Of a stretch of 64,000 nucleotides of DNA, positions 8,079 through 17,272 are shown piece by piece. Within the stretch, counting starts at the first letter, position 1, and each line of letters begins with the position of its first letter. The stretch lies in NCBI RefSeq assembly GCF_017569205.1, contig NZ_CP071870.1, positions 2,232,001 to 2,296,000 on the forward strand. Direction: 5' to 3'. The DNA is from Propioniciclava sp. MC1595 (GTDB lineage Bacteria > Actinomycetota > Actinomycetes > Propionibacteriales > Propionibacteriaceae). The translations under genes were made by a program, and so were the position numbers. The notes under the pieces are model-generated. The model made no database searches. It was not told the origin of the DNA and saw only the letters and a list, made by a program, of their open reading frames with translations.

Positions 8079-8662
8079 TGAGGTTCACCCGCGACGGCCT
8101 CCTCACCGCGATCCTGGTGGTCGCGGCCCTGTTCGTCGGCTCCACCCTGACCCAGTACCTGCCCAAGCCGGACGACTTCCGCGACGACCCGTTCCCCGTC
8201 GCCGGCGCCTTCGGCGAGCCCGTGCGGCTCCGCAACGCCGACATCACCGTGACGAAGGTCCAGGCGGCCAGGACCGTCGAGCTTTTCGGCCAGGTCGCCG
8301 CCACCGACGGCGTGTGGCTCGTCCTCGACGTGACGTACGCGCCCCGGCACGAGCCGGGCGTACTCGTCGGCTCCCAGCCCCTGCTGTCGGCCCCCGACGG
8401 CCGACGGTTTGGCGGGCTGCAGGCGATCACGAACAACTGCGGGCCCGCGAACCCGGGCCTGCCCGTGGCCTGCCAGCTGCCGATCGAGGTGCCCGCCGAC
8501 GCCCTGGAGGGGCTCGTCCTGACCATCCCCGCCGAGAACGGCCAGTGGGAGAACGACGAGGTGACCGAGATCGACCTCGGGATCACGGCCGAGCGCGCGG
8601 CGGAGTTGCGGGCCAGCGAGGCCCAGGTGACCCTGCAGGAGCCGACGGTGGTGCGGCCGTGA
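8078..8662 (+). CDS. Membrane-anchored protein, second gene of a three-gene cassette
   Basis: A 194-residue product with an N-terminal membrane anchor (LLTAILVVAALFVGSTLTQYL, about 8-28) and an extracytoplasmic domain. The segment GVWLVLDVTYAPRH at about residues 85-98 parallels the VSLDVTSHNK segment of the upstream protein, suggesting that both carry related beta-sandwich domains. Two cysteines (in NNCGPA and ACQLP) could form a disulfide outside the cell. The ATG sits in the stop of the preceding gene, and the stop overlaps the next GTG start. I cannot name a function. Confidence 0.75.
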   Translation: MRFTRDGLLTAILVVAALFVGSTLTQYLPKPDDFRDDPFPVAGAFGEPVRLRNADITVTKVQAARTVELFGQVAATDGVWLVLDVTYAPRHEPGVLVGSQPLLSAPDGRRFGGLQAITNNCGPANPGLPVACQLPIEVPADALEGLVLTIPAENGQWENDEVTEIDLGITAERAAELRASEAQVTLQEPTVVRP

Positions 8663-9282
8663 ACGCGACGTGGTGGCGGCGCAACCGCTTCTGGCTGGCC
8701 CTGCTGGTCCCCCTGCTGTTCCTCGCGGTGGTGGCCTCGTCGTTCCGGCTGGTGAACATCTACCTGCCCTGGGACTGGACCCGGCCGATCGTCGCGCACG
8801 ACACGTCCGGCACGCTACGCCAGGACTTCCTGGGCTTCGACGACGTGCGGCGCGAGCGCGAGGTGCGGGTGCAGGTCCTGTCGGCGGTCCCCCAGCAGGT
8901 CCACGGCGACGCGAAGGCGGCCGCCGGAGCGGTGCTGTGGCGGATCCTGCTCGAGTTCGAGGCGGCCCCCGACCAGTTCCTCGACAGCTGCACCATCGAG
9001 TTGCAGGACGCCGAGGGCACGCGGTACGGCCACGAGGGTGGCATGGAGTCCGTCGACGGCTCGGGCACGCCGTGGGAGGCGCGGCTCGCGCAGCGCTGCG
9101 TCCCGGAGTCCGCGCCGGGTCCGACGCTCGAGCCCTTCACCGGGAAGCTGGTCCCCTCGCCGGTCGAACGATCGCGCACGTGGCGCCTGGAGTACCTGAT
9201 CGCCACCCCCGAGGCGGTCGAGCCGACCGCCCTCCGGGTCGGGTGGCACTACCCGGAGTACCTCGTCCTCGAGGTGCCCTGA
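8659..9282 (+). CDS. Membrane-anchored protein, third gene of the cassette
   Basis: A 207-residue product whose GTG start overlaps the previous stop (GTGA). The N-terminus is WWRRNRF followed by a hydrophobic helix (WLALLVPLLFLAVVASSF, about 12-29), so it is a type II membrane protein or lipoprotein-like anchor without a lipobox cysteine. The outside domain has two cysteines (DSCTIEL and QRCVPES) separated by 36 residues that could be disulfide-bonded. All three proteins of this cassette share the same layout: short basic tail, one helix, beta-rich domain. It ends 1 bp from the convergent polytopic membrane protein gene. Function unknown. Confidence 0.75.
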   Translation: MNATWWRRNRFWLALLVPLLFLAVVASSFRLVNIYLPWDWTRPIVAHDTSGTLRQDFLGFDDVRREREVRVQVLSAVPQQVHGDAKAAAGAVLWRILLEFEAAPDQFLDSCTIELQDAEGTRYGHEGGMESVDGSGTPWEARLAQRCVPESAPGPTLEPFTGKLVPSPVERSRTWRLEYLIATPEAVEPTALRVGWHYPEYLVLEVP

Positions 9283-9283
9283 G

Positions 9284-10570
9284 TCAGGCGGACGACGGCT
9301 CCTCCGCCGCGGCGGCCTGCGCCGCCGCCGCGGCCTCGGACCGCTTCTGGGCCGTGACGATGACGTTCACCGCACCCGCGAGCAGCGCGAGCACGACGAC
9401 GTAGTAGACGGCCCCCTCGGCCAGCTGGATGTAGGGCTCCATGGCATACGCGCGCTGGGCCCCGCCGGGGCCGATGAAGGTGCGCACCGCCCACGCCGAG
9501 GCCACCTGGATCTGGTTCGCGACCACGAACACCACGCAGAACAGCACCATCGGCAGGACGCCGGCGCTGGCCACCTTGCCGATGGCGCAGAGGGCCGACT
9601 GGATGGGGCTCGTCACCGGCTCCACGACGTGGTTGACCGCACGGCGCACCGGCTGCGGGATCCGCTTGATCCGCTCGGTGACCTCCTCGTGCGTCTCGAT
9701 GCGGAACTCCTTCTGCGCGAGCTTGTGGCCGTAGACGGACGCCCCGATGGCCAGCCAGGCGACCGGGACCACCACGAGGGACCCGAGGTTGCCGATCAGC
9801 GCGCCGACCGCGTTGAAGGGCGCCTGGATCCACGCCTCCCAGCCCTGGACCGTCGCCACCACCTGCTCCCACAGGTCGACCAGGCCGGCGATGAGACGGC
9901 GCGAGGTCACCCACTCGGTGATCTTGTCGAGCTCGGTGGTGAGGGCGTTGGCGAGCGTCATCATCCACAGCACCTCGAGGTAGACCGCCACCCCCGCCCA
10001 GGCCAGGCGGCGCTGCGCCAGGCCCATCAGCGTGATCACCTTGCGCGCGGCGAGCGCCCCGACCACGAACAGGACGATCGTCCAGCCGGGCGCGTAGTCG
10101 GCACGGCCCCAGTCGATGCTCTGGATGTTGGTGTTGGTCCACTCGTCGAGGGTGCTGTCGTAGAGGAACACGCGCACGTCCTGGCGCAGCAGGCCCGCCG
10201 ACGCGTACACGGCCAGGAACGGGATGAGCACCTGGGCGGCGACGGTGAGGTCGTCCATCCACCGCTGCCGGGGCGACAGGGGCTCGACGAGGTCGCGGAA
10301 GGCGGGCAGGGTCGGCGCCATCGCGCGCAGCATGAGCACGAACGACAGCAGGGTGCCCATGGGGGCCAGGGGCAGCAGGAGGACCGCGACCGTGGGGCTC
10401 CAGTCGGAGATCTCGACGACCAGCCACAGCACTGCCATGCGCCACGACCAGCCCGCCAGGAACAGCCCGAGCAGCTGCGGCCAGTGCGCGGCCAGGACCC
10501 GTCCCGCGTCGCGGAACAGGAGGCCGAACCCGCGCAGGGCGTCCGTGAGGAGGTGGGTCACGGTCGTCAA
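9284..10570 (-). CDS. Polytopic membrane protein of unknown function
   Basis: A 428-residue protein with about seven or eight hydrophobic segments, among them LLGLFLAGWSWRMAVLWLVV, VAVLLLPLAPMGTLLSFVLML, LVVVPVAWLAIGASVYG and VLPMVLFCVVFVVANQI, and one near the C-terminus (AVYYVVVLALLAGAVNVIV) ending in an Ala/Glu-rich tail. I find no transporter signature, ATP-binding motif or catalytic motif. It is convergent with the three-gene membrane cassette and followed on its own strand only by intergenic DNA, with rpiB upstream 6 bp away on the same strand. It may belong functionally with the cassette, but only proximity suggests this. Confidence 0.8.
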   Translation of the reverse strand: MTTVTHLLTDALRGFGLLFRDAGRVLAAHWPQLLGLFLAGWSWRMAVLWLVVEISDWSPTVAVLLLPLAPMGTLLSFVLMLRAMAPTLPAFRDLVEPLSPRQRWMDDLTVAAQVLIPFLAVYASAGLLRQDVRVFLYDSTLDEWTNTNIQSIDWGRADYAPGWTIVLFVVGALAARKVITLMGLAQRRLAWAGVAVYLEVLWMMTLANALTTELDKITEWVTSRRLIAGLVDLWEQVVATVQGWEAWIQAPFNAVGALIGNLGSLVVVPVAWLAIGASVYGHKLAQKEFRIETHEEVTERIKRIPQPVRRAVNHVVEPVTSPIQSALCAIGKVASAGVLPMVLFCVVFVVANQIQVASAWAVRTFIGPGGAQRAYAMEPYIQLAEGAVYYVVVLALLAGAVNVIVTAQKRSEAAAAAQAAAAEEPSSA

Positions 10571-10576
10571 GCTAGT

Positions 10577-11032
10577 TCACCTGCGGTGTTCGTCCTCGTA
10601 GGCGTCCAGCATCTCGATGCGGCGGATGTGGCGCGGGTCCTCGGAGAACGGGGTCTCGAGGAACACCTTGGCCATCTCCAGCGCGTCGGCGAGGCTCTGC
10701 ATGCGGCCGCCGAGCGCGAGCACGTTGGCGTTGTTGTGCTCGCGGGTGAGGCGGGCCATCACGGTGTTGTACGCGAGGCCGGCGCGGACGCCCTTCACCT
10801 TGTTGGCCGCGATCTGCTCGCCGTTCCCGGAGCCGCCCAGGACGATGCCCAGCGAGCCGGGGTCGGCGACGACCGCCTCGGCGGCGGGGATGACGAAGGT
10901 CGGGTAGTCGTCCTGTGCGTCGTAGGTGGGGGCACCGTGGTCGACGACCTCGTGGCCGAGGGCGGTCAGTTCCTTGACCAGGAACTGCTTGAGGTCGAAG
11001 GCCGCGTGGTCGGTGGCAATGTGAACGCGCAT
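10577..11032 (-). CDS. rpiB: Ribose-5-phosphate isomerase B
   Basis: Interconverts ribose 5-phosphate and ribulose 5-phosphate in the pentose-phosphate pathway. The 151-residue length fits the RpiB/LacAB family. The N-terminus MRVHIATDHAAFDLK carries the phosphate-binding Asp/His pair, and the conserved GGSGNGEQIAANKVKG loop contains Glu72 where enteric RpiB has the catalytic Cys. That substitution is typical of actinobacterial (Mycobacterium-type) enzymes, in which a Glu acts as base. The start was set at the ATG giving MRVHIATD; an upstream GTG would add six atypical residues. It could supply ribose 5-phosphate from the ribulose 5-phosphate made by the gnd product 14 kb away. Confidence 0.93.
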   Translation of the reverse strand: MRVHIATDHAAFDLKQFLVKELTALGHEVVDHGAPTYDAQDDYPTFVIPAAEAVVADPGSLGIVLGGSGNGEQIAANKVKGVRAGLAYNTVMARLTREHNNANVLALGGRMQSLADALEMAKVFLETPFSEDPRHIRRIEMLDAYEDEHRR

Positions 11033-11071
11033 GCGGCCAGTCTGGCCCACGGCGCCCCACCGTGCACGGCT

Positions 11072-11674
11072 TCAGTCGAAGATCGGTCCCACGGTCCGGG
11101 TGCGCTTGAGCTCGAAGAAGCCCTCGTACTCGGTCACGAGCGCGAAGCCGTCGAACAGGCGCCCGGCCTGGTCGCCCTTCGGCGCGGGCGAGATGACCGG
11201 CCCGAACAACCCCTTGCCGTTGAGGTGGATCACAGGGGTGCCCACCTCGTCGCCCACCGGGTCCATGCCCTCGTGGTGGCTGCGGCGCAGCTCGTCGTCG
11301 TGCTCGTCGGTCTCGCCGAGGTCGGCCAGCGAGGTCGGGAGGCCCACGTCGGCCAGCGCGCCCTCGATGGCGCCGCGGCCCTGCTCCTGCCCACCCGGGT
11401 GGTAGCGGGTGCCGATCGCGGTGTAGAAGTCGCGCAGGGCCTGCTGCCCGTGCGCGCGCTCCACGGCCATCGCCACCCGGACCCCGGCCCAGCCGGCGTC
11501 CATCAACTCCCGGTAGCCGGGGTCGAGGTCGCGGCCCTCGTTGAGCACCGAGAGGCTCATCACGTGGAAGCGCAGGTCGATGTCCCGCACCTTCTCCACC
11601 TCGAGCAGCCACCGGGAGGTCATCCAGGCCCAGGGGCAGAGCGGATCGAACCAGAGGTCAACCTTCTGAGTCAT
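11072..11674 (-). CDS. DsbA-fold oxidoreductase related to mycobacterial mycothiol-dependent reductase Rv2466c
   Basis: A 200-residue cytoplasmic thioredoxin-fold protein that aligns along its length with what I remember of Rv2466c: [14 protein letters not shown] at the start, [11 protein letters not shown], the [22 protein letters not shown] core with the cis-proline, and the ending [13 protein letters not shown]. Rv2466c has a CPWC active site; here it reads CPWA, so only the N-terminal cysteine (about Cys13) remains and the chemistry would be monothiol, consistent with a mixed disulfide to mycothiol. The substrate is unknown. It lies 39 bp upstream of rpiB on the same strand. Confidence 0.88.
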   Translation of the reverse strand: MTQKVDLWFDPLCPWAWMTSRWLLEVEKVRDIDLRFHVMSLSVLNEGRDLDPGYRELMDAGWAGVRVAMAVERAHGQQALRDFYTAIGTRYHPGGQEQGRGAIEGALADVGLPTSLADLGETDEHDDELRRSHHEGMDPVGDEVGTPVIHLNGKGLFGPVISPAPKGDQAGRLFDGFALVTEYEGFFELKRTRTVGPIFD

Positions 11675-11786
11675 GCCGGCCAGCGTAGCGGGGCACCCAC
11701 ACTGAAATGTTGCAGCGGGACGCCGGGGGAGGCGGCCGCTAGGGTGGCGGGGTCACTCCCCTGTCACCACACGAGGATCGAGCCGC

Positions 11787-14372
11787 ATGTTCCGCGCCAA
11801 CATCACCCGCGACGAGGCCAACGCCCGCAGCGCCCAGCTCCACGTCGAGAGCTACGAGGTCGTCGTCGACCTCACCGGCCGGCGCCCCGACGGGACGCCG
11901 CTGGCCGACGGTGCCGCCACCTTCACCTCCACCACGACCGTGCGCTTCGGTTCGATCGCCTGCGTCACCAACGCCAACCTCATCGCCGACGAGCTGATCG
12001 CCGCGACGCTGGACGGGGAGCCGGTCCCGGCCGAGGCCTTCGACGGCGAGCACCTGACGCTCGAGCTGTCCGAGGGCGACCACGTCCTCGAGACCACCTC
12101 GGTGATGCGCTACTCCCGCACCGGTGAGGGCCTCCACCGCTTCGTCGACCCCACCGACGACCGGGTCTACCTCTACTCGCAGTTCGAGGTCGCCGACGCC
12201 CGCCGCATGTTCGCCACGTTCGAGCAGCCCGACCTCAAGGCCACCTTCCAGTTCACGGTGCTGGCCCCGCAGGAGTGGACGGTCCTGTCCAACTCCCCCG
12301 CCGTGGAGCCCGCCGCGGTCGACGACCGGTTCGCCCGCTGGGAGTTCGCGCCCACCGCGCGGATCTCGACCTACATCACTGCCGTGTGCTCCGGCGAGTT
12401 CCACTCGGTGACCGACGTCCACACCCGCGCCGACGGCAGCGAGATCCCGCTGTCGATCCACGTGCGCCGGTCCCTGGCCGACCACCTCGACGCCGCCCGC
12501 ATCTTCGAGACCACCAAGCGGGGCTTCGACGTGTTCGAGCACCACTTCGGCCGCCCCTACCCCTTCGAGGACTACGCGCAGGTGTTCGTGCCCGAGTTCA
12601 ACTTCGGGGCCATGGAGAACGCCGGCTGCGTGACGTTCCGCGACGAGTACATCTTCCGCTCGCGCCAGACCGTGGCCGCCTACGAGGGCCGTGACAACAC
12701 GATCCTGCACGAGATGGCCCACATGTGGTTCGGCGACCTGGTCACGATGACCTGGTGGGACGACCTCTGGCTGAACGAGTCCTTCGCCGAGTGGGCGTCC
12801 CACTTCGCGCAGGAGGAGATCCGCGCGCAGTTCGACGACCGCGCCAACCCGTGGGCGACGTTCTGCAACAGCCGCAAGACCTGGGCCTACCGCCAGGACC
12901 AGCTGCCCTCGACCCACCCGATCGCCGCCGACATGTACGACCTCGAGGCGGTCGAGCTGAACTTCGACGGCATCACCTACGCCAAGGGCGCCTCGGCGCT
13001 GCGCCAGCTGGTGGCGTTCGTGGGCAAGGACGACTTCCTCGCCGGCGTGCGCAGCTACTTCGCCGAGCACGCCTGGGGCAACACCCAACTCGACGACCTG
13101 CTCCACCACCTCCAGGTGGCCTCGGGCCGCGACCTGTCGTTCTTCACGACCCAGTGGCTGCAGACCGCCGGCGTGAACACGCTGGCCGCCGACTGGGACG
13201 CCGACGCCGAGGGCGTCTTCAGCCGCTTCGGCATCCGCCAGTGGGCCCACGCCGACTGGCCGACCCTGCGCCGCCACCGCGTCGCGGTCGGCTTCTACAA
13301 CGTGGTCGACGGTGTCCTGACCCGCACCCAGCGGTTCGAGTTCGACATAGACGGCGAGTACACCGACGTGCCCGAGGTCGTGGGCCAGACGCGTCCCGAC
13401 CTGATGCTGCTCAACGACGACGACCTCACCTACGCCAAGATCCGCCTCGACGCGCGGTCGCTGTCGACGCTCGTGGACAACATCCACGTGCTCGACGACG
13501 AGCTCGCCCGGGCGCTGGCCTGGGGCGCCACGTGGGACCTGACCCGCGACGGCGAGATGGCCGCCGCCGACTACGTCGAGCTCGTGCTGCGCGGCGTCGG
13601 GGTCGAGACCGACCTCACCGCCGTCAACGCCCTGCTGCTCCAGGCGCGCACCGCGATCGACTACTACGCCCCGCGCGCCGACCGCCGCGCCCTGGCCGAC
13701 CGGTTCACCGGCGGCCTGGCCCGCCTGCTCAAGGAGGCCGAGCCCGGTTCGGACCACCAGCTCTCGATCGCCCGCGCCCTGGCGCTGTCGATCAACGACG
13801 CCGACGGCGCGGCCGTGCTGCGCGCCTGGCTCGACGGCACCGAGGCCCCCGAGGGCCTGGCCATCGACACCGACCTGCGCTGGCGCCTGCTGACCGAGCT
13901 CGCCCGCGTGGGCGCGGCCGGCGAGGCCGAGATCGCGGCCGAGGCCGAGCGCGACCGCACGGCGACAGGCGCCGAGAAGGCGGCCGGGGCCCGGGCGGCG
14001 TCCAAGGACGCCGCGGCCAAGGCCGAGGCGTGGGCCGCCGCGACCGAGCGCGACACCCCGAACGAGACCCACTTCCAGATCTGCTCCCAGTTCTGGCAGC
14101 TCGACCAGGACGAGGTGCTGGCGCCCTACGCCGACCTCTACCTCGACGTGGTCGACGCGATCGGGTCCGGCCGCGGCACCTGGGCGACGGCGTCCACCAC
14201 GATCCGCCAGCACGTGCTCGGGCTGCTGTTCCCGCGCCCGCTGGCCGACCGGGCGTTCATCGCGAAGCTCGACGGGTTCCTCGAGGGTCGCCAGCTGCCC
14301 GACTCGGTGCGCCGCCTCGTCAGCGAGCGTCGCGACGACGCCGTGCGGGCCCTGAACAACCAGGAGCGCTGA
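11787..14372 (+). CDS. pepN: Aminopeptidase N (M1 family zinc metallopeptidase)
   Basis: Cytoplasmic zinc aminopeptidase that trims N-terminal residues from peptides. The 861-residue length is standard for actinobacterial PepN. The exopeptidase motif GAMEN is at 274-278, the zinc site HEMAH at 308-312, and the third ligand Glu331 lies in LNESFAEW. The C-terminal half is the usual helical ERAP1-like domain, here with an Ala/Lys/Glu-rich insertion at about 715-755. Start ATG 11787 follows a short leader (ACGAGGATCGAGCCGC). It is divergent from the DsbA-like gene and followed 28 bp later by the Nif3-like gene, so the two probably share a transcript. Confidence 0.96.
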   Translation: MFRANITRDEANARSAQLHVESYEVVVDLTGRRPDGTPLADGAATFTSTTTVRFGSIACVTNANLIADELIAATLDGEPVPAEAFDGEHLTLELSEGDHVLETTSVMRYSRTGEGLHRFVDPTDDRVYLYSQFEVADARRMFATFEQPDLKATFQFTVLAPQEWTVLSNSPAVEPAAVDDRFARWEFAPTARISTYITAVCSGEFHSVTDVHTRADGSEIPLSIHVRRSLADHLDAARIFETTKRGFDVFEHHFGRPYPFEDYAQVFVPEFNFGAMENAGCVTFRDEYIFRSRQTVAAYEGRDNTILHEMAHMWFGDLVTMTWWDDLWLNESFAEWASHFAQEEIRAQFDDRANPWATFCNSRKTWAYRQDQLPSTHPIAADMYDLEAVELNFDGITYAKGASALRQLVAFVGKDDFLAGVRSYFAEHAWGNTQLDDLLHHLQVASGRDLSFFTTQWLQTAGVNTLAADWDADAEGVFSRFGIRQWAHADWPTLRRHRVAVGFYNVVDGVLTRTQRFEFDIDGEYTDVPEVVGQTRPDLMLLNDDDLTYAKIRLDARSLSTLVDNIHVLDDELARALAWGATWDLTRDGEMAAADYVELVLRGVGVETDLTAVNALLLQARTAIDYYAPRADRRALADRFTGGLARLLKEAEPGSDHQLSIARALALSINDADGAAVLRAWLDGTEAPEGLAIDTDLRWRLLTELARVGAAGEAEIAAEAERDRTATGAEKAAGARAASKDAAAKAEAWAAATERDTPNETHFQICSQFWQLDQDEVLAPYADLYLDVVDAIGSGRGTWATASTTIRQHVLGLLFPRPLADRAFIAKLDGFLEGRQLPDSVRRLVSERRDDAVRALNNQER

Positions 14373-14400
14373 GCCACCCCGGCCCGGTAGCGTCGGGGCC

Positions 14401-15531
14401 ATGCCCACTGTCGCGACGATCACCGGGTGGCTCGAGGCCGCCTATCCCCCAGCCCTCGCCGAGGACTGGGACCGGGTCGGGCTCGCCGTCGGCGACCCCG
14501 GCGCCGAGGTCGACCACGTGCTCTTCGCCGTCGACGTCACCGACGCCGTGGTCGAGCAGGCGGTCGCGGTCGGCGCCCAGCTGGTCGTGAGCCACCACCC
14601 CCTGCTCCTGCGGGGCGTGCACGCCCTGCGCACCGACCAGCCGAAGGGGCGCGTGGTCGCCGCCCTGCTGCGCGCCGGGATCGCCCAGTTCGCGGCGCAC
14701 ACGAACGCCGACTCCGCCCCCGGCGGGGTCGCCGACACCCTCGCCGCGGCCTGCGGCCTGGTCGACCTGCGCCCGCTGCTGCCGGTGCCGACCGAGCTGC
14801 TCGACAAGGTGGTCACGTTCGTCCCGACCCCCCAGACCCAGCAAGTCATCGACGCGCTCGCGAAGGCGGGCGCGGGGGCGATCGGCGACTACGACCGCTG
14901 CGCCTTCACGAGCCCCGGCACGGGCACGTTCCGGCCGCTGGCCGGAGCCAACCCCACCATCGGCAGCGTGGGCGCGATCGAGGAGGTCGAGGAGACACGC
15001 GTCGAGATGGCCCTCCCCCGCGGCCGGCGGTCAGCGGTGCTGGCCGCGCTGCGGGCGTCCCACCCCTACGAGGAACCCGCCTTCGACGTCATCGAACTGG
15101 CGGGCGAGCCGTCGGGGCGGGGGCTGGGCAGGATCGGCCGGCTCCCCGAGCCGATGACGGCCGCCGCGTTCGCCGAGCGCCTGGCGGCGTCCGTGCCCGC
15201 GACCGCCGGTGGGGTGAAGCTGGGCGGCGACCCCGACCGGATGCTGGACACCGTCGCCGTGCTCGGCGGCGCCGGGGACTCGATGCTGGACGCCGCGCGC
15301 GCGGCCGGGGTCGACTGCTACGTGACCGGTGACCTGCGCCACCACCCGGCGCAGGACTTCCTGGCGCACGCGGGCGCGCCGGTGCTCGTGGACGTGCCGC
15401 ACTGGGCGGCCGAGTGGACGTGGTTGCCGGCCGCCGAGCGGGTGCTCGAGGCGGCGGCTGCGGACGCCGGTGTCCGCGTGGGGTCGACGGTGTCGCGGAT
15501 CGTCACCGATCCCTGGGTGGCGCGGTACTAG
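14401..15531 (+). CDS. Nif3-like dinuclear metal centre protein (YqfO/NIF3 family)
   Basis: A 376-residue member of the NIF3/YqfO family, often listed as GTP cyclohydrolase I type 2-like but of unsettled function. Conserved metal-binding features are visible: the VSHHPLLLRG motif near 63-72, AAHTNADSA near 99-107 and the C-terminal TGDLRHHPAQDF plus DVPHW. The length indicates the long form with an inserted central domain (residues about 130-230, the YqfO-type insert containing SHPYEEPAFDV). Family members form hexameric toroids with two metal ions per subunit. Its stop codon overlaps that of the small gene on the other strand. Confidence 0.9.
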   Translation: MPTVATITGWLEAAYPPALAEDWDRVGLAVGDPGAEVDHVLFAVDVTDAVVEQAVAVGAQLVVSHHPLLLRGVHALRTDQPKGRVVAALLRAGIAQFAAHTNADSAPGGVADTLAAACGLVDLRPLLPVPTELLDKVVTFVPTPQTQQVIDALAKAGAGAIGDYDRCAFTSPGTGTFRPLAGANPTIGSVGAIEEVEETRVEMALPRGRRSAVLAALRASHPYEEPAFDVIELAGEPSGRGLGRIGRLPEPMTAAAFAERLAASVPATAGGVKLGGDPDRMLDTVAVLGGAGDSMLDAARAAGVDCYVTGDLRHHPAQDFLAHAGAPVLVDVPHWAAEWTWLPAAERVLEAAAADAGVRVGSTVSRIVTDPWVARY

Positions 15532-15716
15532 GCGCGCTCGAGCTCCTTGCCCTGGGACTTGCGCAGCCAGTGCGGGCCCATGAAGAACAGCGTCACCGCG
15601 GCCGCCATCGCGACCGGGATCGCGACGATGATCAGGAAGCTGTCCATGAGGGTCGGCGAGTAGACCTCGGGCCAGCCCGGCAGGTGGTGGGTCGGGATCA
15701 GGGCGAGATGCGACAT
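15528..15716 (-). CDS. Small single-pass membrane protein (62 aa)
   Basis: Short gene convergent with the Nif3-like gene; the two stops share a CTAG palindrome. The product has a polar N-terminus (MSHLALIPTHHLPGWPEVY), one clear transmembrane helix (SFLIIVAIPVAMAAAVTLFFMG, about 26-47) and a basic tail ending KSQGKELERA, so the C-terminus is probably inside. The start lies 66 bp from the divergent pyrR start, leaving room for shared promoter DNA. I do not know a function; intact small membrane proteins of this layout are common in actinobacteria. Confidence 0.6.
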   Translation of the reverse strand: MSHLALIPTHHLPGWPEVYSPTLMDSFLIIVAIPVAMAAAVTLFFMGPHWLRKSQGKELERA

Positions 15717-15782
15717 GGCCGAAATGGTAGCGGACAGTTGGGGTAGATTGACTGCCGCAATGAGCGGCGGAGGAGCAACTCG

Positions 15783-16334
15783 GTGAGTGCAGACGGTGGG
15801 GCCCGGGTCATCTGGGACAGCGACGACGTCAATCGGGCCTTGAAGCGCATCGCCCACCAGGTGCTCGAGAGCAACCGCGGGGCCGAGGGACTGGTGCTGC
15901 TGGGCATCCGCACCCGGGGCATCCCGCTCGCGCGCCGGCTCGGGGCGTTCATCTCCGAGGCCGAGGGCGTCGAGGTTCCGGTCGGCGAGCTCGACATCAC
16001 GATGTACCGCGACGACCTCCGCAGGAACCCGACCCGCGCGGTCGGCCCCACGCGCATCCCGGTCGACCTGACGGGTCGCACGGTCGTGCTGGTCGACGAC
16101 GTGCTCTACTCGGGCCGCACGATAGCCGCGGCGATGGACGCGCTGAAGGACCTGGGCCGCCCCCGCGTGGTGCGCCTGGCGGTCCTGATCGACCGCGGCC
16201 ACCGCGAACTGCCCATCCAGGCCGACCACGTCGGCAAGGACCTCCCGACCAGCTCGGCCGAGCACGTGCGCGTGACCGTCGCCGAGATCGACGGCGAGGA
16301 CCTGGTCACGCTGAGCCAGACCAAGGAGTCCTGA
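15783..16334 (+). CDS. pyrR: Bifunctional pyr operon regulator / uracil phosphoribosyltransferase PyrR
   Basis: In many bacteria PyrR binds UMP and pyr mRNA to attenuate the operon, and also has weak uracil phosphoribosyltransferase activity. The 183-residue product has the type I PRTase fold with the PRPP-binding loop [13 protein letters not shown] at 101-113. GTG start, with GGAGGAG about 6 bases upstream. Its stop overlaps the pyrB start by one base (TGATG), and it heads pyrR-pyrB-pyrC. I could not identify a PyrR-responsive anti-antiterminator in the short 66-bp upstream region; actinobacterial PyrR is thought to act at the translation level near the start site. Confidence 0.95.
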   Translation: MSADGGARVIWDSDDVNRALKRIAHQVLESNRGAEGLVLLGIRTRGIPLARRLGAFISEAEGVEVPVGELDITMYRDDLRRNPTRAVGPTRIPVDLTGRTVVLVDDVLYSGRTIAAAMDALKDLGRPRVVRLAVLIDRGHRELPIQADHVGKDLPTSSAEHVRVTVAEIDGEDLVTLSQTKES

Positions 16335-17272
16335 TGCGCCACCTGCTGAGCGCCGCCGACCTGTCCGCCGACGAGGTCGCCTCTCTGCTGGACGTCGCCG
16401 AGGAGATGCACGAGGTGCAGCGGCGGCCGATCAAGAAGCTGCCCGCCCTGCGCGGCCGCACGATCATCAACATGTTCTTCGAGGACTCGACCCGCACCCG
16501 CACCTCCTTCGAGATCGCGGGCAAGTGGATGAGCGCCGACACCATCAACGTGTCGGGCAAGGGGTCGTCGGTCTCCAAGGGCGAGTCCCTGCGCGACACG
16601 ATGATGACGCTGGACGCCATGGGCGTGGACTGCTTCGTCATCCGGCACGCGTCCTCGGGCGCCGTCGCCCAAGCGGCGGGCTGGGTGCGCGCGTCCGTCG
16701 TCAACGCCGGGGACGGCCAGCACGAGCACCCCACCCAGGCCCTGCTGGACGCCTACACGATGCGCCAGCACTTCCGCGCCACCCCGGGGGTCAGCGACTC
16801 CTTCGAGGGCAAGCGGATCGTCATCGTCGGCGACCTGCTCCACTCGCGAGTGGTGCGCTCGAACGTGCTGCTGCAGCGCACCCTCGGCGGCCAGGTCACC
16901 CTCGTCGCTCCCCCGACCCTGCTGCCGACCGGCGTCGACACGTGGGGCGTGAGGGTCACCCAGGACCTCGACGCGGCGCTCGCCGACGCCGACGTCGTGA
17001 TGATGCTGCGCGTGCAGCGCGAGCGCATGTCGGGCGGGTTCTTCCCGACCGCGCGCGAGTACTCCGCGGGCTACGGGCTGACCGCCGAGCGGCTGGCCGC
17101 CCTGCGGCCGACCGCGGCGATCATGCACCCGGGGCCGATGAACCGCGGCGTGGAGATCTCCAGCGAGGCGGCCGACGCGGCGTCCTCGCGGGTGCTGGAC
17201 CAGGTGTCGGCCGGTGTGGCCGTCCGCATGAGCGTGCTGTACCACCTGCTGGGTGGAGAGGGAGAAGCCTGA
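16334..17272 (+). CDS. pyrB: Aspartate carbamoyltransferase catalytic subunit
   Basis: Condenses carbamoyl phosphate with aspartate, the first committed step of pyrimidine synthesis. The 312-residue protein shows the carbamoyl-phosphate loop [12 protein letters not shown] near 50-61, the 'HPTQALLD' motif near 135-142 and the aspartate-side segment [12 protein letters not shown]. No regulatory chain (pyrI) is present nearby; actinobacterial enzymes often assemble instead with dihydroorotase (PyrC), whose gene follows directly with a one-base stop/start overlap. Start ATG overlaps the pyrR stop. Confidence 0.97.
   Translation: MRHLLSAADLSADEVASLLDVAEEMHEVQRRPIKKLPALRGRTIINMFFEDSTRTRTSFEIAGKWMSADTINVSGKGSSVSKGESLRDTMMTLDAMGVDCFVIRHASSGAVAQAAGWVRASVVNAGDGQHEHPTQALLDAYTMRQHFRATPGVSDSFEGKRIVIVGDLLHSRVVRSNVLLQRTLGGQVTLVAPPTLLPTGVDTWGVRVTQDLDAALADADVVMMLRVQRERMSGGFFPTAREYSAGYGLTAERLAALRPTAAIMHPGPMNRGVEISSEAADAASSRVLDQVSAGVAVRMSVLYHLLGGEGEA

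Noticed and set aside
11739-14423. An 894-codon minus-strand open frame opposite pepN
   Set aside because: It mirrors pepN; its His/Val/Gly/Leu-rich, repetitive composition is that of the antisense of a high-GC gene, with no motif or ribosome binding site.
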